From: Pleomorphochaeta sp.
GTDB taxonomy: Bacteria; Spirochaetota; Spirochaetia; Sphaerochaetales; Sphaerochaetaceae
NCBI GenBank assembly: GCA_028532815.1
Contig: JAQQAS010000040.1
Location: 1-64,000 of the forward strand
Direction: 5' to 3'
DNA length: 64,000 bases
The notes below the pieces were generated by a model. It did no database searches. It was not told where the DNA came from and saw nothing but the letters and a program-made list of their open reading frames with translations. Of this stretch, positions 25,006-35,171 are shown piece by piece. Both the position numbers and the translations under genes were made by a program. How positions within the stretch are numbered: position 1 is the first letter of the stretch; every line of letters starts with the position of its first letter.

Positions 25006-25488
25006 ATGAAAAAAGAAGCAATGAAAAAAAACAGTTTAGGCCCAAGACCTAATATTTTGGTATCTTGTAAGGGTAAAGATGGAAGGGAAAATGCTCTAGC
25101 AGTAGCTTATGCTGGAATTTGTAGCTATGATCCTCCAATGCTTATGGTAGGTATTGTTCCAAGTAGATTCTCCTATAAACTAATTAAAGAAAGTGGGGTA
25201 ATGGTTGTTAATGTTGCAGACAAAAGCAATGCAGAAATTTTTAAATATTTAGGAACTGTAAGCGGTAGAGATGAAGACAAATTAAAGAATATTAATACTA
25301 AGCCAGCCGATTTAATAGATTGCCCTATTTTAACAGATTGTCCTGTAAATATTGAAGGTACAATTGTTGATTCTATAGTTACTGGATCACATGAAATGTT
25401 CGTTGTAAAAATTGAAAAAGTACATGCAAAAGAAGAATGTATTAAAGAAGATGGCAGTATTGATTATAGTAAAATTGATTTATTATAA
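25006..25488 (+). CDS. Flavin reductase family (FMN-binding split barrel) protein
   Basis: A 160-residue protein of the flavin reductase-like domain family. The FMN-binding pattern is seen in PNILVSCKGKDGRENALAVA (about 15-34), PPMLMVGIVPSRFSYKLI (about 43-60) and VVNVADKSNAEIFKYLGTVSGRDEDKL. Members reduce flavins with NAD(P)H or serve as small flavoproteins in anaerobes. GAGG precedes the ATG. It is monocistronic, with its own terminator at 25517-25560. Confidence 0.85.
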   Translation: MKKEAMKKNSLGPRPNILVSCKGKDGRENALAVAYAGICSYDPPMLMVGIVPSRFSYKLIKESGVMVVNVADKSNAEIFKYLGTVSGRDEDKLKNINTKPADLIDCPILTDCPVNIEGTIVDSIVTGSHEMFVVKIEKVHAKEECIKEDGSIDYSKIDLL

Positions 25489-25516
25489 GATATTAATTTT
25501 TACTATTTGAATTAAG

Positions 25517-25560
25517 ATACACCCCTAAATTGGATATCCAATAAGGAGTGTATTTTTTTT
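25517..25560 (+). terminator. Terminator after the flavin reductase gene
   Basis: ATACACCCCT and AGGAGTGTAT pair with one mismatch, around an inner palindrome TTGGATATCCAA, and are followed by eight T residues. Confidence 0.85.
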
Positions 25561-25568
25561 AGCAACAT

Positions 25569-25592
25569 AAAAGGCTGTTCTTACGAACAGCC
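25569..25592 (-). terminator. Terminator after the outer-membrane protein gene
   Basis: On the minus strand GGCTGTTC and GAACAGCC pair around four bases and are followed by TTTT. Confidence 0.7.
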
Positions 25593-25623
25593 CTATAATA
25601 TGTAATATTAATTACAAGAGTTA

Positions 25624-26874
25624 TTAGAATTCAATTGAACATGAAGCTGTTACAGCACCAAAGTCATCTGAAGCAGTCTTTTTCAATAGATCATCTGCAT
25701 CAGCCCATTCTAGAGTTAATGTAGCACCATCAACTAAAGTTGTACTTTCTACAGATGCACTTGCACTTAGTTCTTTATCGCTGTTATAAGCAACTTCAGC
25801 AGTTGCAGTATAAGCATCAACAGTATATGTTAAACCACCGCCTACATTCCAAGCTTTAGTATTGATTACATAACCACCCATTACATATGGAGCTAATTCA
25901 TCAGTTAATGCATATTCTACTTTACCATCTAAATCTTGAATGTTAATTAAATCTAAACCAGTTAATGTTAATGTTACAGGAACATCAAAATTAGCTAAGT
26001 CAGAAACAGCTTTTACGTTCAACATTTTATTTGAAGCAGCAATATCAGCTAAATCTGTAGGATCATCATTGAAATCACCGTTTGTATTAAATGTACCAAA
26101 ATAAGCATCTACAGTTGCATATTTACTTGTTGAGTTCATTACAACATCCATACCAAAGTTATTAGCATCGTAACCAGCATCTAAAGCAACACTAGCTGAA
26201 TAATCGTCAGAAGCATAAGCTAATTTAGCAGAACCAGCAACTTCAACTTTGTTAGCTAAAGTTTTATCAATAGCTAATGAAGCAGCAACTTGAGCTGTCA
26301 TACCTTCAGAAACTTCCATTTCAGCAGCTTCTAAAGCAACATAACCTTTTGTAGCTGTTAAGTCATCAAAGTCACCTGTATAACCAACAGAAACTGTACC
26401 TAAGTTATCTAAAGTTACAGCAACACCAGGAGCGTCTGCACCAGCAATAGAATAGTTGTAAGCTTCATCATCACCATCTAAAGCAATTGTATCAGCAGCA
26501 TAGTCATAAGTACCATCAACACCTAAAATACTAACTTTCCAACCTTCTCCAACAATGTTTGCTGAATCAAAAGCAATGTTAATATCATCAGTTACTAAAT
26601 CCCAAATTGCACCATCTTCACTTTCATCTAATGTTACAGGAATATTTAAAGATGCATTAATTTCAGCATAAACATCACCTTCACCCATCATCTCAGCTGT
26701 TGAAGCATACAAATCAATAGTTGCATCTAACTCTGTAGAGTTTGCAAAGCCAAATGTGTTACCACTATTGAAATCAACAAGTGTGTTTGTAACTGTTGCA
26801 GTTCCAGAGAAACTTGCAAATAACATACTTGAACCTATAATACCTGTTAATAATAAAGCAGAAACCTTCTTCAT
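25624..26874 (-). CDS. Putative outer-membrane beta-barrel protein
   Basis: A 416-residue exported protein. The signal peptide KKVSALLLTGIIGSSMLFA is followed by a Ser/Asp/Ala-rich mature part with many short alternating strands and periodic aromatic residues, and the chain ends SCSIEF. A terminal Phe on an amphipathic strand is the usual signal for the BAM machinery. No family is recognised; it resembles lineage-specific spirochaete porin-like proteins in composition only. GGAGG precedes the ATG. A consensus promoter and its separate terminator suggest an abundant monocistronic product. Confidence 0.65.
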   Translation of the reverse strand: MKKVSALLLTGIIGSSMLFASFSGTATVTNTLVDFNSGNTFGFANSTELDATIDLYASTAEMMGEGDVYAEINASLNIPVTLDESEDGAIWDLVTDDINIAFDSANIVGEGWKVSILGVDGTYDYAADTIALDGDDEAYNYSIAGADAPGVAVTLDNLGTVSVGYTGDFDDLTATKGYVALEAAEMEVSEGMTAQVAASLAIDKTLANKVEVAGSAKLAYASDDYSASVALDAGYDANNFGMDVVMNSTSKYATVDAYFGTFNTNGDFNDDPTDLADIAASNKMLNVKAVSDLANFDVPVTLTLTGLDLINIQDLDGKVEYALTDELAPYVMGGYVINTKAWNVGGGLTYTVDAYTATAEVAYNSDKELSASASVESTTLVDGATLTLEWADADDLLKKTASDDFGAVTASCSIEF

Positions 26875-26948
26875 ACTTCCTCCAAATAGTTTCGGGAGTA
26901 CATTAAAAAAACATACTTCTTCCCTTAATTTCCATATATATACCTAGG

Positions 26949-26977
26949 ATTGTAACAAGGGTATTTATATATGTCAA
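26949..26977 (-). promoter_or_regulatory. Strong promoter of the outer-membrane protein gene
   Basis: On the minus strand TTGACA (26977-26972) and TACAAT (26954-26949) are exactly 17 bases apart. The predicted leader is about 65 bases long. Confidence 0.8.
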
Positions 26978-26986
26978 GAAAAAAAT

Positions 26987-27006
26987 ACACCTTAAACACA
27001 CCTTAA
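26987..27006 (-). repeat. Tandem 9-bp repeats upstream of the outer-membrane protein promoter
   Basis: TTAAGGTGT occurs twice on the minus strand (27006-26998 and 26995-26987), offset by 11 bases, starting about 10 bases upstream of the -35. Same-face spacing next to a promoter suggests an activator binding as a dimer, for example a response regulator. The rest of 27007-27210 shows no gene. Confidence 0.5.
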
Positions 27007-27210
27007 TACATATATCTTCACATAACTTCATTAAATAAATACTAGCAATTAAATACACTTTAAGTAGTGAATTCTATACTAGTAGATTACTTATATCCAA
27101 AAACCAAAGATAGGAAAAATATCAATAAAAATTCATCCTTTTTATTAATATTTATACTTTTTTAATGCATTTTAACGGTTTTTAATGAAAATTTATTCAA
27201 AAAAAGCCAA

Positions 27211-28191
27211 TTAAACGTCCATTAATTCAGTAGAATCCATGTCTTGGTTCCATAAAATTATATCAATCATAGAATAACTAAAGTTACATGAAAAATCACT
27301 TTTCTCCACATTTCTTCTTAAACAGTTCATAATTTTTGTACTAAATACAATAAGTTTGTCAAACCTCTCCCGGTTTGTTTGTCTCATTAATTTATCGAAC
27401 ATTAGAGTAAAAACACCTAAGCCTCTATACATCTCAACAACACCGTAAGATGTAACTTCTACACACTTTTTACCAATATCTTCCCATTCTATATATCCAA
27501 CTATTTCGTTCTCCAAATTATAGGCTACAACATAGCGTGGGTTTTTTAATAAATTTTGTCTTCTCTCAATTAAGATTTTCTCAATAAAATCTAAATCAGA
27601 TATTAAATTGGCTTTAATCTGATTAATAGAATTAAGATCTTCTTGATTTACATTAGTTGAGAAAATAAAGTCACTTATTAATAAGTCATTAGGAAGTTCT
27701 TCTATTTCTTCTTCGAGTCCAATTAAATCAATATAACCTTCACACTCTTCATACCAATTTATAACAATTGCTCTCATATAGTTTGTTTTAAACTCTCTCC
27801 ATTGTCTTTCAATAATTGGATTTTCTTTTAAAACTTGTTTGAATTTCCTAAAGACCCCCCTACCTGTATGAAAAATATGATCTAATTTTTCTTTATAAAT
27901 AGGGTTTTTAACATCTTTTATAAATTGTTCTCTTATTTTAAAACCTTCAATTGATCCCCAAGTCGGTAATTCTAAGAACCGATCTTTATCTTGAGCTATC
28001 TTAATTGAAACTAATTTACTAGAATTCTCAGATTCCTTAACTACTATAGAATCATTAGTATTTGAAACTTCGACAACTTCACCGCTTATCAAATCCAAGT
28101 AACCACGAGTATCTTGGTTCTCCATTGAGAATATAATGCTCTTTAATAAATAAGAAGTTAAAGGAGGAAGTTTATATGTATCCTTTTCCAT
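27211..28191 (-). CDS. UPF0158 domain fused to a GNAT-type acetyltransferase domain
   Basis: A 326-residue protein with two parts. Residues about 20-155 match UPF0158: FLELPTWGSIEGFKIREQFI, then HTGRGVFRKFKQVLKENP and ERQWREFKTNYM ending in a WYEECE helix. Residues about 210-326 look like a GNAT domain, with NPRYVVAYNLENEIVGYIEW, a VEVTSYGVVEMYRGLGVFTLMF acetyl-CoA loop (R-G-L-G) and a beta strand pair at the end. Neither half has a known substrate. AAGGAG precedes the ATG. The gene is alone and divergent from enolase. Confidence 0.7.
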   Translation of the reverse strand: MEKDTYKLPPLTSYLLKSIIFSMENQDTRGYLDLISGEVVEVSNTNDSIVVKESENSSKLVSIKIAQDKDRFLELPTWGSIEGFKIREQFIKDVKNPIYKEKLDHIFHTGRGVFRKFKQVLKENPIIERQWREFKTNYMRAIVINWYEECEGYIDLIGLEEEIEELPNDLLISDFIFSTNVNQEDLNSINQIKANLISDLDFIEKILIERRQNLLKNPRYVVAYNLENEIVGYIEWEDIGKKCVEVTSYGVVEMYRGLGVFTLMFDKLMRQTNRERFDKLIVFSTKIMNCLRRNVEKSDFSCNFSYSMIDIILWNQDMDSTELMDV

Positions 28192-28326
28192 ATGTTACTC
28201 CTTATTCTATCTTACTTTAGAATCCATTATTTGAGAAGATTTTTTAACTATAAATAAAAAAAAGATATTTTTTTATCAAAATATACCTTTTTTCTTTTTT
28301 CTTATTAGGGGATAATACATATAACC

Positions 28327-28355
28327 TTGACAATTAGTCAAAAAATTAAGATATT
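28327..28355 (+). promoter_or_regulatory. Enolase promoter
   Basis: TTGACA at 28327-28332 and GATATT at 28350-28355, 17 bases apart, with a leader of about 30 bases carrying AGGAG. Confidence 0.6.
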
Positions 28356-28370
28356 TTAAACACGATATAA

Positions 28371-29687
<1,317 letters not shown>

Positions 29688-29704
29688 TTTTTAGAGTGTA
29701 AAAG

Positions 29705-29732
29705 ATCCTCCAAGAAATTGGAGGATTTTTTA
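29705..29732 (+). terminator. Enolase terminator
   Basis: ATCCTCCAA and TTGGAGGAT pair around a GAAA loop and are followed by TTTTTTATTT. Confidence 0.9.
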
Positions 29733-29765
29733 TTTGTCCATATATTATTTTTTTTAATAATTTAA

Positions 29766-30809
29766 TTAAATAGCAACAGAATAACTTAGTATGGTTACCA
29801 ATAGATAGGCAGAAAGTAATATAGCTCCAACGACTCTATTTAATTTTTCCTTAGAGAATTCTATTGCTAATTTACATACAATCAATACAAATAACATAGC
29901 GGGGAATAAGAGTTTAAAGAAATGAACATCTACGCTTAGTCCACCTTTTGTAACAGAAGCTGCAGCTCCTACAACAAATAATACATTTAATATATCAGCA
30001 CCTAAAACGTTACCGATTGCAAGATCTCCATACCCTTTTCTAGTGGCGGTTACAGCTGTAATAAGCTCTGGCAAGCTAGTTCCGAATGCAACTAGAGTTG
30101 CAGCAATAATAGTTTCTGGAATATGTAATCTTACTGCAGTTTCTTGAACTGTTGGGATAAGAACTTTAGATGAAAGAATTACCAAAGCAATTCCAATAAA
30201 AAGTTTAATAAAAATTAATACAGTTGAAGATTCATCAACCTCTAAATTTTCTGTATTTTCTTCAACATTACCTTTCTTTGCTTGTCTTATAGTATTATAT
30301 ATATAAACAACTAAAATAGCTAAAAAGATCCATCCCATATATTGAGGAATACTTCCACCATTAGAAAAAGAATAAAATCCTCTTCCGAATATAAAAGCTG
30401 TTAAGACTAATAACATGCCAGCAGCAAATTGAAGCCAACTTTGTCTATTAACTACTTCTTTTTTAAATGGTAGTGGATTGATTAGAGCAGCAACACCAAG
30501 TATTAACCCTGTATCACAAATGATAGATCCAACTGCATTGCCCATAGCTAAATCAGGAGATCCTTGTAGAGCAGAAACTACAGAGACAGTAACTTCTGGT
30601 AAAGTTGTTCCAAGACTTACAATTGTTGCTCCTATTAACATCTTAGGAACACCCCATCTGTAAGAGAGAGATACAGCTTCATCTACTAACATGTCTGCAC
30701 CCTTTCCGAGTGTTATAAGACATATAACAATAATACCTAGTAAAATTACCATACCAGGAATTCCTAGTGGAATTTTACTAATTAAATCTAACATTAATTC
30801 ATCAATCAT
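29766..30809 (-). CDS. Calcium/sodium antiporter of the CaCA family (YrbG-like)
   Basis: A 347-residue membrane protein with about ten hydrophobic helices in two homologous halves. The alpha-repeat signatures are GATIVSLGTTLPEVTVSVVSAL...GNAVGSIICD in the first half (about 61-100) and AATLVAFGTSLPELITAVTATR...GNVLGADILNV in the second (about 233-276), with the ion-coordinating Glu in each. Such proteins exchange cytoplasmic Ca2+ or K+ for Na+ or H+. The two halves are joined by a charged cytoplasmic loop (about 174-192). AGGTG precedes the ATG. Confidence 0.92.
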   Translation of the reverse strand: MIDELMLDLISKIPLGIPGMVILLGIIVICLITLGKGADMLVDEAVSLSYRWGVPKMLIGATIVSLGTTLPEVTVSVVSALQGSPDLAMGNAVGSIICDTGLILGVAALINPLPFKKEVVNRQSWLQFAAGMLLVLTAFIFGRGFYSFSNGGSIPQYMGWIFLAILVVYIYNTIRQAKKGNVEENTENLEVDESSTVLIFIKLFIGIALVILSSKVLIPTVQETAVRLHIPETIIAATLVAFGTSLPELITAVTATRKGYGDLAIGNVLGADILNVLFVVGAAASVTKGGLSVDVHFFKLLFPAMLFVLIVCKLAIEFSKEKLNRVVGAILLSAYLLVTILSYSVAI

Positions 30810-30875
30810 AGTTCACCTATAATACTTCAATCCATAAAAAAAAGCCATCTATAAATTTCATATAAAATGACTTTC

Positions 30876-31484
30876 TTAACTATCTTTTTCTTCGAGGGCT
30901 TCCTTTATAATTTGGTACGAAAAGCCTTTTTTACTTAACTTATTTTTTATAATCTCAACATCACTGAATTTATTTTTTATTTTTACAAGAGATTTTATAC
31001 AAGCATTTATTTCATCATCCATTTCTACTATCTCATCATAAATTGATTGAGAAAAAGAAAGAGATACACCTTTTTGTTGTAGTTTTTGAAAGATTAAATA
31101 CCTTCCTTCTCCTTTTTTTAATCGAGCATTTATAAAGGATTCACAAAACCTTTGTTCACTTAAAAATTTTTTATTAATTAGATATTCAATCGTATTATTA
31201 ATAGCAGAAGAAGAAAACTTTCTCTGTTTAAGCTTCATAGTTAATTCATATTTAGAATGTTCTCTTCTAGCTAATAAATCCAGCCCTTTTTTTCTACATA
31301 AATAGCATTCATTTATGTGTTTTAGCTGATTAAATAAAAACTCATCTACTTCATAATCGTCTTCATAAAAAGGAAGATTAAATTCAATTAGTATAGATTT
31401 TGGTATAAAAAAAGGAGAGTTTCCTTTAGAAAGCACATTGATGCCTTCTGGAAAACCTCTCCTCTCAATTGTCGCAATGACCAT
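30876..31484 (-). CDS. recX: RecX family regulatory protein
   Basis: A 202-residue helical protein. Three-helix RecX repeats are visible: LDLLARREHSKYELTMKLKQR (about 69-89), then FLSEQRFCESFINARLKKGEGRYLIFQKLQQKGVS (about 105-139), and a more diverged C-terminal repeat ending EIIKNKLSKKGFSYQIIKEAL. RecX binds RecA filaments and limits recombinase activity. It starts only nine bases after the rpsI stop with no clear ribosome site, so translation may be coupled to the ribosomal operon. recA is not in the window. Confidence 0.88.
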   Translation of the reverse strand: MVIATIERRGFPEGINVLSKGNSPFFIPKSILIEFNLPFYEDDYEVDEFLFNQLKHINECYLCRKKGLDLLARREHSKYELTMKLKQRKFSSSAINNTIEYLINKKFLSEQRFCESFINARLKKGEGRYLIFQKLQQKGVSLSFSQSIYDEIVEMDDEINACIKSLVKIKNKFSDVEIIKNKLSKKGFSYQIIKEALEEKDS

Positions 31485-31493
31485 AATATAAAC

Positions 31494-31907
31494 TTAACGT
31501 TTACTGAATTGGAATTTACGACGAGCACCTCTTTGACCGAATTTCTTTCTTTCGACCATACGTGCATCACGAGTCATATAACCAGCTGTGTGTAAAGCTG
31601 AACGATAAGCTTCATCATTGTCACATAGAGCACGAGCAATACCATGACGACAAGCACCAGCTTGACCTGAGATACCACCACCTGTACATGTGATAACAAT
31701 ATCAAATTTATCAGAAGTTTCAGTTGTTTCTAAAGGTTGTTTTAATAAACTTACTAATAATGGGTTTGCAAAATATGAATCTACATCTTTACCATTAACT
31801 TTAATAACGCCTTTACCTTCTCTCAAGTATACACGTGCAACAGAAGTCTTTCTTCTACCAAGACCTGTTCCAAGATTTACATTAGTTTTTACATCTTTTT
31901 TTGCCAT
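31494..31907 (-). CDS. rpsI: Ribosomal protein S9
   Basis: A 137-residue protein of the small subunit. GLGRRKTSVARVYLREGKG (about 14-32), GGGISGQAGACRHGIARAL and the basic ending VERKKFGQRGARRKFQFSKR are diagnostic; the C-terminal tail reaches the P-site tRNA. The N-terminus carries a short extra MAKKDVKTNVNLG. GGGAG precedes the ATG. It follows rplM by 11 bases in the standard rplM-rpsI order. Confidence 0.97.
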   Translation of the reverse strand: MAKKDVKTNVNLGTGLGRRKTSVARVYLREGKGVIKVNGKDVDSYFANPLLVSLLKQPLETTETSDKFDIVITCTGGGISGQAGACRHGIARALCDNDEAYRSALHTAGYMTRDARMVERKKFGQRGARRKFQFSKR

Positions 31908-31918
31908 TTTACGCTCCC

Positions 31919-32347
31919 TTATACTTCAACCGCAATTGGGTTTTGAGCCATATGTGGATGTTCAGCACCAGCATATACTTTCATGTTAGTGAAAAGACTG
32001 CGTCCTAAAGGACCTTTTGGAAGCATTCCTTTTACAGCGTGTTCCATTGGGAATTCAGGCTTTCTTTGTAGCATATCTGCATAACTAGTTGCTCTAAATC
32101 CACCAGGGAAATTTGAGTGTCTGTAATACATTTTATCAGTAAATTTCTTACCAGACATTGCAACTTTTGCAGCATTAATGATGATAACGTAATCACCCAT
32201 ATCTTGGTGAGGTACGTACTCAGGCTTGTTCTTCCCACGAAGAATACGTGCAGCAGCAACAGCAACGTGGCCTAAATCTTTACCAGCTGCATCTATTACG
32301 TACCATTTCTTCTCCATTGTTAGTGGCTTTACAAAAATAGTTTTCAT
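31919..32347 (-). CDS. rplM: Ribosomal protein L13
   Basis: A 142-residue large-subunit protein. It starts MKTIFVKPLTMEKKWYVIDA, followed by DLGHVAVAAARILRGKNKPEY, GDYVIIINA and the MLPKGPLGRSLFTNMKVYAG signature (about 108-127). It heads the rplM-rpsI-recX operon. The leader has a hairpin directly upstream of its AGGG ribosome site (32369-32385), a possible autoregulatory site. Confidence 0.97.
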   Translation of the reverse strand: MKTIFVKPLTMEKKWYVIDAAGKDLGHVAVAAARILRGKNKPEYVPHQDMGDYVIIINAAKVAMSGKKFTDKMYYRHSNFPGGFRATSYADMLQRKPEFPMEHAVKGMLPKGPLGRSLFTNMKVYAGAEHPHMAQNPIAVEV

Positions 32348-32368
32348 GTTTTAATACCCTATTACATT

Positions 32369-32413
32369 AAGAGATTTAATCTCTTATAAATTATTTATTG
32401 GTAATAATACCAA
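32369..32413 (-). promoter_or_regulatory. Two hairpins in the rplM leader
   Basis: AAGAGAT-TTA-ATCTCTT (32369-32385) lies about 10 bases upstream of the rplM ribosome site, and TTGGTA-ATAA-TACCAA (32398-32413) lies just beyond it. Position next to the ribosome site suggests translational control by L13 or another ribosomal protein, though this is inference. Confidence 0.4.
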
Positions 32414-32471
32414 TTTTTTTTAATGACATTTAAATCAAGCTTATATTCTTTACAAACTAAAAATTATTAAA

Positions 32472-32570
32472 GACCTTTATATCAACAGCTTTAATCCCTT
32501 AGGAAAGGTCGGGTATGAGGGATTTGAGAATCCTACTTCTCCACTATTGTTAAATAGCCTTTGCATTCTA
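32472..32570 (-). promoter_or_regulatory. Structured far leader of rplM with possible -10
   Basis: On the minus strand TAGAAT (32570-32565) is a candidate -10 without a clear -35. The transcript would then contain GGATT/AATCC (32520-32533) and GACCTTT (32510-32504) paired with AAAGGTC (32478-32472), followed by TTTAATAATTTTT. The last resembles an attenuator. I do not recognise a known ribosomal leader family. Confidence 0.35.
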
Positions 32571-32891
32571 GCTTAAAAAATGAAAAAATAAATTTGTAAT
32601 AATTGATTATAAAAAAAGAGTTGAGAGGCTCTCTTTCTAAAATTAATTTTTCACATCAATATTTTTTAACAAAGTAAATATTATTCACCCTATTTTACTT
32701 TGTCGCTCAATCTTTAAATATGTCAAAAACCTTTTTTTATTTATGTGTGTAGAAATAATCTACACGCAACTTTTAAATATTTACCATAAACTTGCACTTT
32801 TTGTCTAGTATTTCACTCTCTTTTTTTGAGCTATTTATTGTTTCTATAAAAACTTAACTCAAAGACTGAGAATAAACGTTTATTACTTAAA
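32571..32891. repeat. Gene-free stretch with inverted repeats downstream of pcrA
   Basis: No reading frame of note. It holds GAGAG/CTCTC near 32621-32632, perfect 10-bp arms ACAAAGTAAA (32669-32678) and TTTACTTTGT (32694-32703), and GTGTAGA/TCTACAC (32747-32765). The last could terminate pcrA transcription, although on the minus strand it is followed by A residues rather than T. A lone TTGACA is present at about 32720-32730 on the minus strand without a matching -10. Confidence 0.4.
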
Positions 32892-35171
32892 CTATAGCTC
32901 ATCATAAAGCTTTTCAAGTTTGGCGTACTTACTAATATATTTAGCCTCTTTACCACTATCATATTTAACTTTTATTAACTCTCTAGAGTTTTTAGAAGTG
33001 CACTCTACAACCCAGCCTCTTCCTTTCTCTTCATTAAATACCCTATCTCCAACACTAAATCTAGATTCACTTATTTCATTATTTTCTTCTTCTTTTTCAA
33101 ATTTAAATTTCTTTGAGTTAGAAGAGAATCCTTGATGTATTAAATTAGAGGTATCATTGTTATATGAAGAAAAAGAAGACTTTCTTGGTTTGTTTTGCTT
33201 TCTTCTTAAAGATAATGCACTGTTACTAAATATATCAAAGTCTTCTTCAAATTTTATAGGTTTCTGTCCAACTTCTGTTACTAAACCAGGCTCAATTTCA
33301 TCTAAGAACCTAGAAGGAGTTCTATTAAATTCTACACGTCCCCAAATTCTTCTTGAAGAGGCACAATAGTAACTTAATCTATTTTTTGCTCTTGTTGTGG
33401 ATACATAAAATAGTCGTCTTTCTTCTTCGCCATTAGGATCTTCTTCAATACTCATGCTACTTGGGAAAAGTCCTTCTTCTAAACCCACCACATAAACATC
33501 TTCAAACTCCAGCCCTTTTGTGTTGTGCATTGTAATTAATACAACACCATCTTCAGGTTTTTCATCTAATCCTAATTTAGTTCTATCTAAACAAGCTTCT
33601 TCTAAAAATTGTTGTAGTCCTTCTATATTTGATGGATATGATTCTAATGCATTAATTAAAGTATTCAAGTTTTCAACTTTAAAGGTATTATTTGTTGAAT
33701 CTTGTTTCTTATAATAATCAATTAAACCAGTATCTTCTAATAGAGTCTTTACACCTAAGGACAATTCTCCCTCAACAATAATATTAAAAGCTTTTTGCAT
33801 ATCTGAGATAAATTGTTGTGCATTTTTTGAACATCTAGGTGATAAAACTTTATTTTTACATGCTTGATCTATTGCATCAAAAACATCCCCGCTACTTTGA
33901 GGCAGAAAAGCTTCAATTTTTCCAACACTTGCTTTACCAATAGCTCTTGGAGGTTTATTTATCATTCTTCTAAAATTAACTACATCTTTAGAATTTAAGA
34001 ATAATTGCATTAGAGCTAATGCATCTTTAACTTCTTCTCTTTCATAGAACTTTAGAGCTCCAATAATTCTATATGGTATATTATTTCTATTTAATAAAGA
34101 TTCAAAAGGTTGAGATTGAGCATTTGTTCTATAAAGAATTGCACTATTGTTATAATTTTTTCTTCTTTTAATTAAGTTAATTACACTTTTAGCTTCTTCT
34201 TCCTCATCACTTACGTAATATACTGTAGGTTTTTCACCTTGAAAATTCTGTGTAAATAGTTGTTTTTGGTGACGTGCTTTATTTTTTGATATCACACTTG
34301 AAGCAACCTCTAAAATTGAAGCTGTTGATCTATAATTTTGATTAAGTGTTATAGTTTTTGAATTTGGGAAAATTTCAGGGAAAGATAATATATTTTTTAC
34401 CTCAGCTCCTCTAAATTTGTAAATACTTTGGTCATCATCACCAACTACACATATAAAAGTATCTCTATCTACTAGTGAATGAAGTAAATTAAATTGAGCT
34501 ATGTTTGAATCTTGGTATTCATCAACTAAGATTACTTTGAATCTTCTTCGAACAAAGTTAAGTACTTCACTATTTGTATTTAATAATTTATTTGGAATTG
34601 ATATTAAATCAGCAAAATCAACATTACCGACATTTCTTAGTGCTGTTTCATATTCAATAAAGGCTTTTTTAAAGAATGGATCTCCTGAGATTATACTTAA
34701 ATCATCATCAATTGATAATCCCATATCTTTGGCTCTACTAATCTTCTTTCTAACATTTACTAATTCATTCTTTGGTATTCCAGGATATATACTCTTTAAA
34801 AGAGATAAGGAATCGTTATCATCATAAATGGTAAAACTATTTGCTAAATTAGCCTCTTGAGTAAATCTTCTTAAAAGCCAAACACCAAAAGAGTGGAAGG
34901 TTCTAATATTAAAGGATGTTGGATCTACTGATGGCAACATCTCAACAACCCTATCTTTCATCTCTTTTGCAGCCTTATTTGTAAAAGTAACTGCTAATAT
35001 ATTCCAAGGATTAATTCCAAGCTCTTGAATACAATAAGCTATTTTAGTTGTAATAACACGAGTTTTTCCACTACCAGCACCAGCAAGTACTAATAGTGGG
35101 TTTGAGTTTTCTAAAACTGCTTCTTTTTGCTCTTTATTTAACTTATCTATCCAAGAGTGCAAATTATCCAT
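32892..35171 (-). CDS. pcrA: ATP-dependent DNA helicase PcrA/UvrD
   Basis: A 759-residue superfamily 1A 3'-5' helicase. Motifs run LNKEQKEAVL (Q motif), LAGAGSGKTRV (Walker A, about 30-40), TFTNKAAKEM (Ia), VDEYQDSN (II), VGDDDQSIYKFRGA (III), LNQNYRS (IV), TMHNTKGLEFEDVYVVGLEEG (V) and RRLFYVSTTRAK (VI). The C-terminal extension ends in a Tudor-like domain (VGDRVFNEEKGRGWVVECT), which in PcrA contacts RNA polymerase. It acts in repair, plasmid replication and clearing of RecA. Its start overlaps the rimO stop by 8 bases. Confidence 0.95.
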   Translation of the reverse strand: MDNLHSWIDKLNKEQKEAVLENSNPLLVLAGAGSGKTRVITTKIAYCIQELGINPWNILAVTFTNKAAKEMKDRVVEMLPSVDPTSFNIRTFHSFGVWLLRRFTQEANLANSFTIYDDNDSLSLLKSIYPGIPKNELVNVRKKISRAKDMGLSIDDDLSIISGDPFFKKAFIEYETALRNVGNVDFADLISIPNKLLNTNSEVLNFVRRRFKVILVDEYQDSNIAQFNLLHSLVDRDTFICVVGDDDQSIYKFRGAEVKNILSFPEIFPNSKTITLNQNYRSTASILEVASSVISKNKARHQKQLFTQNFQGEKPTVYYVSDEEEEAKSVINLIKRRKNYNNSAILYRTNAQSQPFESLLNRNNIPYRIIGALKFYEREEVKDALALMQLFLNSKDVVNFRRMINKPPRAIGKASVGKIEAFLPQSSGDVFDAIDQACKNKVLSPRCSKNAQQFISDMQKAFNIIVEGELSLGVKTLLEDTGLIDYYKKQDSTNNTFKVENLNTLINALESYPSNIEGLQQFLEEACLDRTKLGLDEKPEDGVVLITMHNTKGLEFEDVYVVGLEEGLFPSSMSIEEDPNGEEERRLFYVSTTRAKNRLSYYCASSRRIWGRVEFNRTPSRFLDEIEPGLVTEVGQKPIKFEEDFDIFSNSALSLRRKQNKPRKSSFSSYNNDTSNLIHQGFSSNSKKFKFEKEEENNEISESRFSVGDRVFNEEKGRGWVVECTSKNSRELIKVKYDSGKEAKYISKYAKLEKLYDEL

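Noticed and set aside
32504-32570. tRNA-like or SRP-RNA-like pieces in the rplM leader
   Set aside because: A T-arm-like hairpin is present but no full cloverleaf or the conserved SRP core (GGAAGCAGC-like) could be built.
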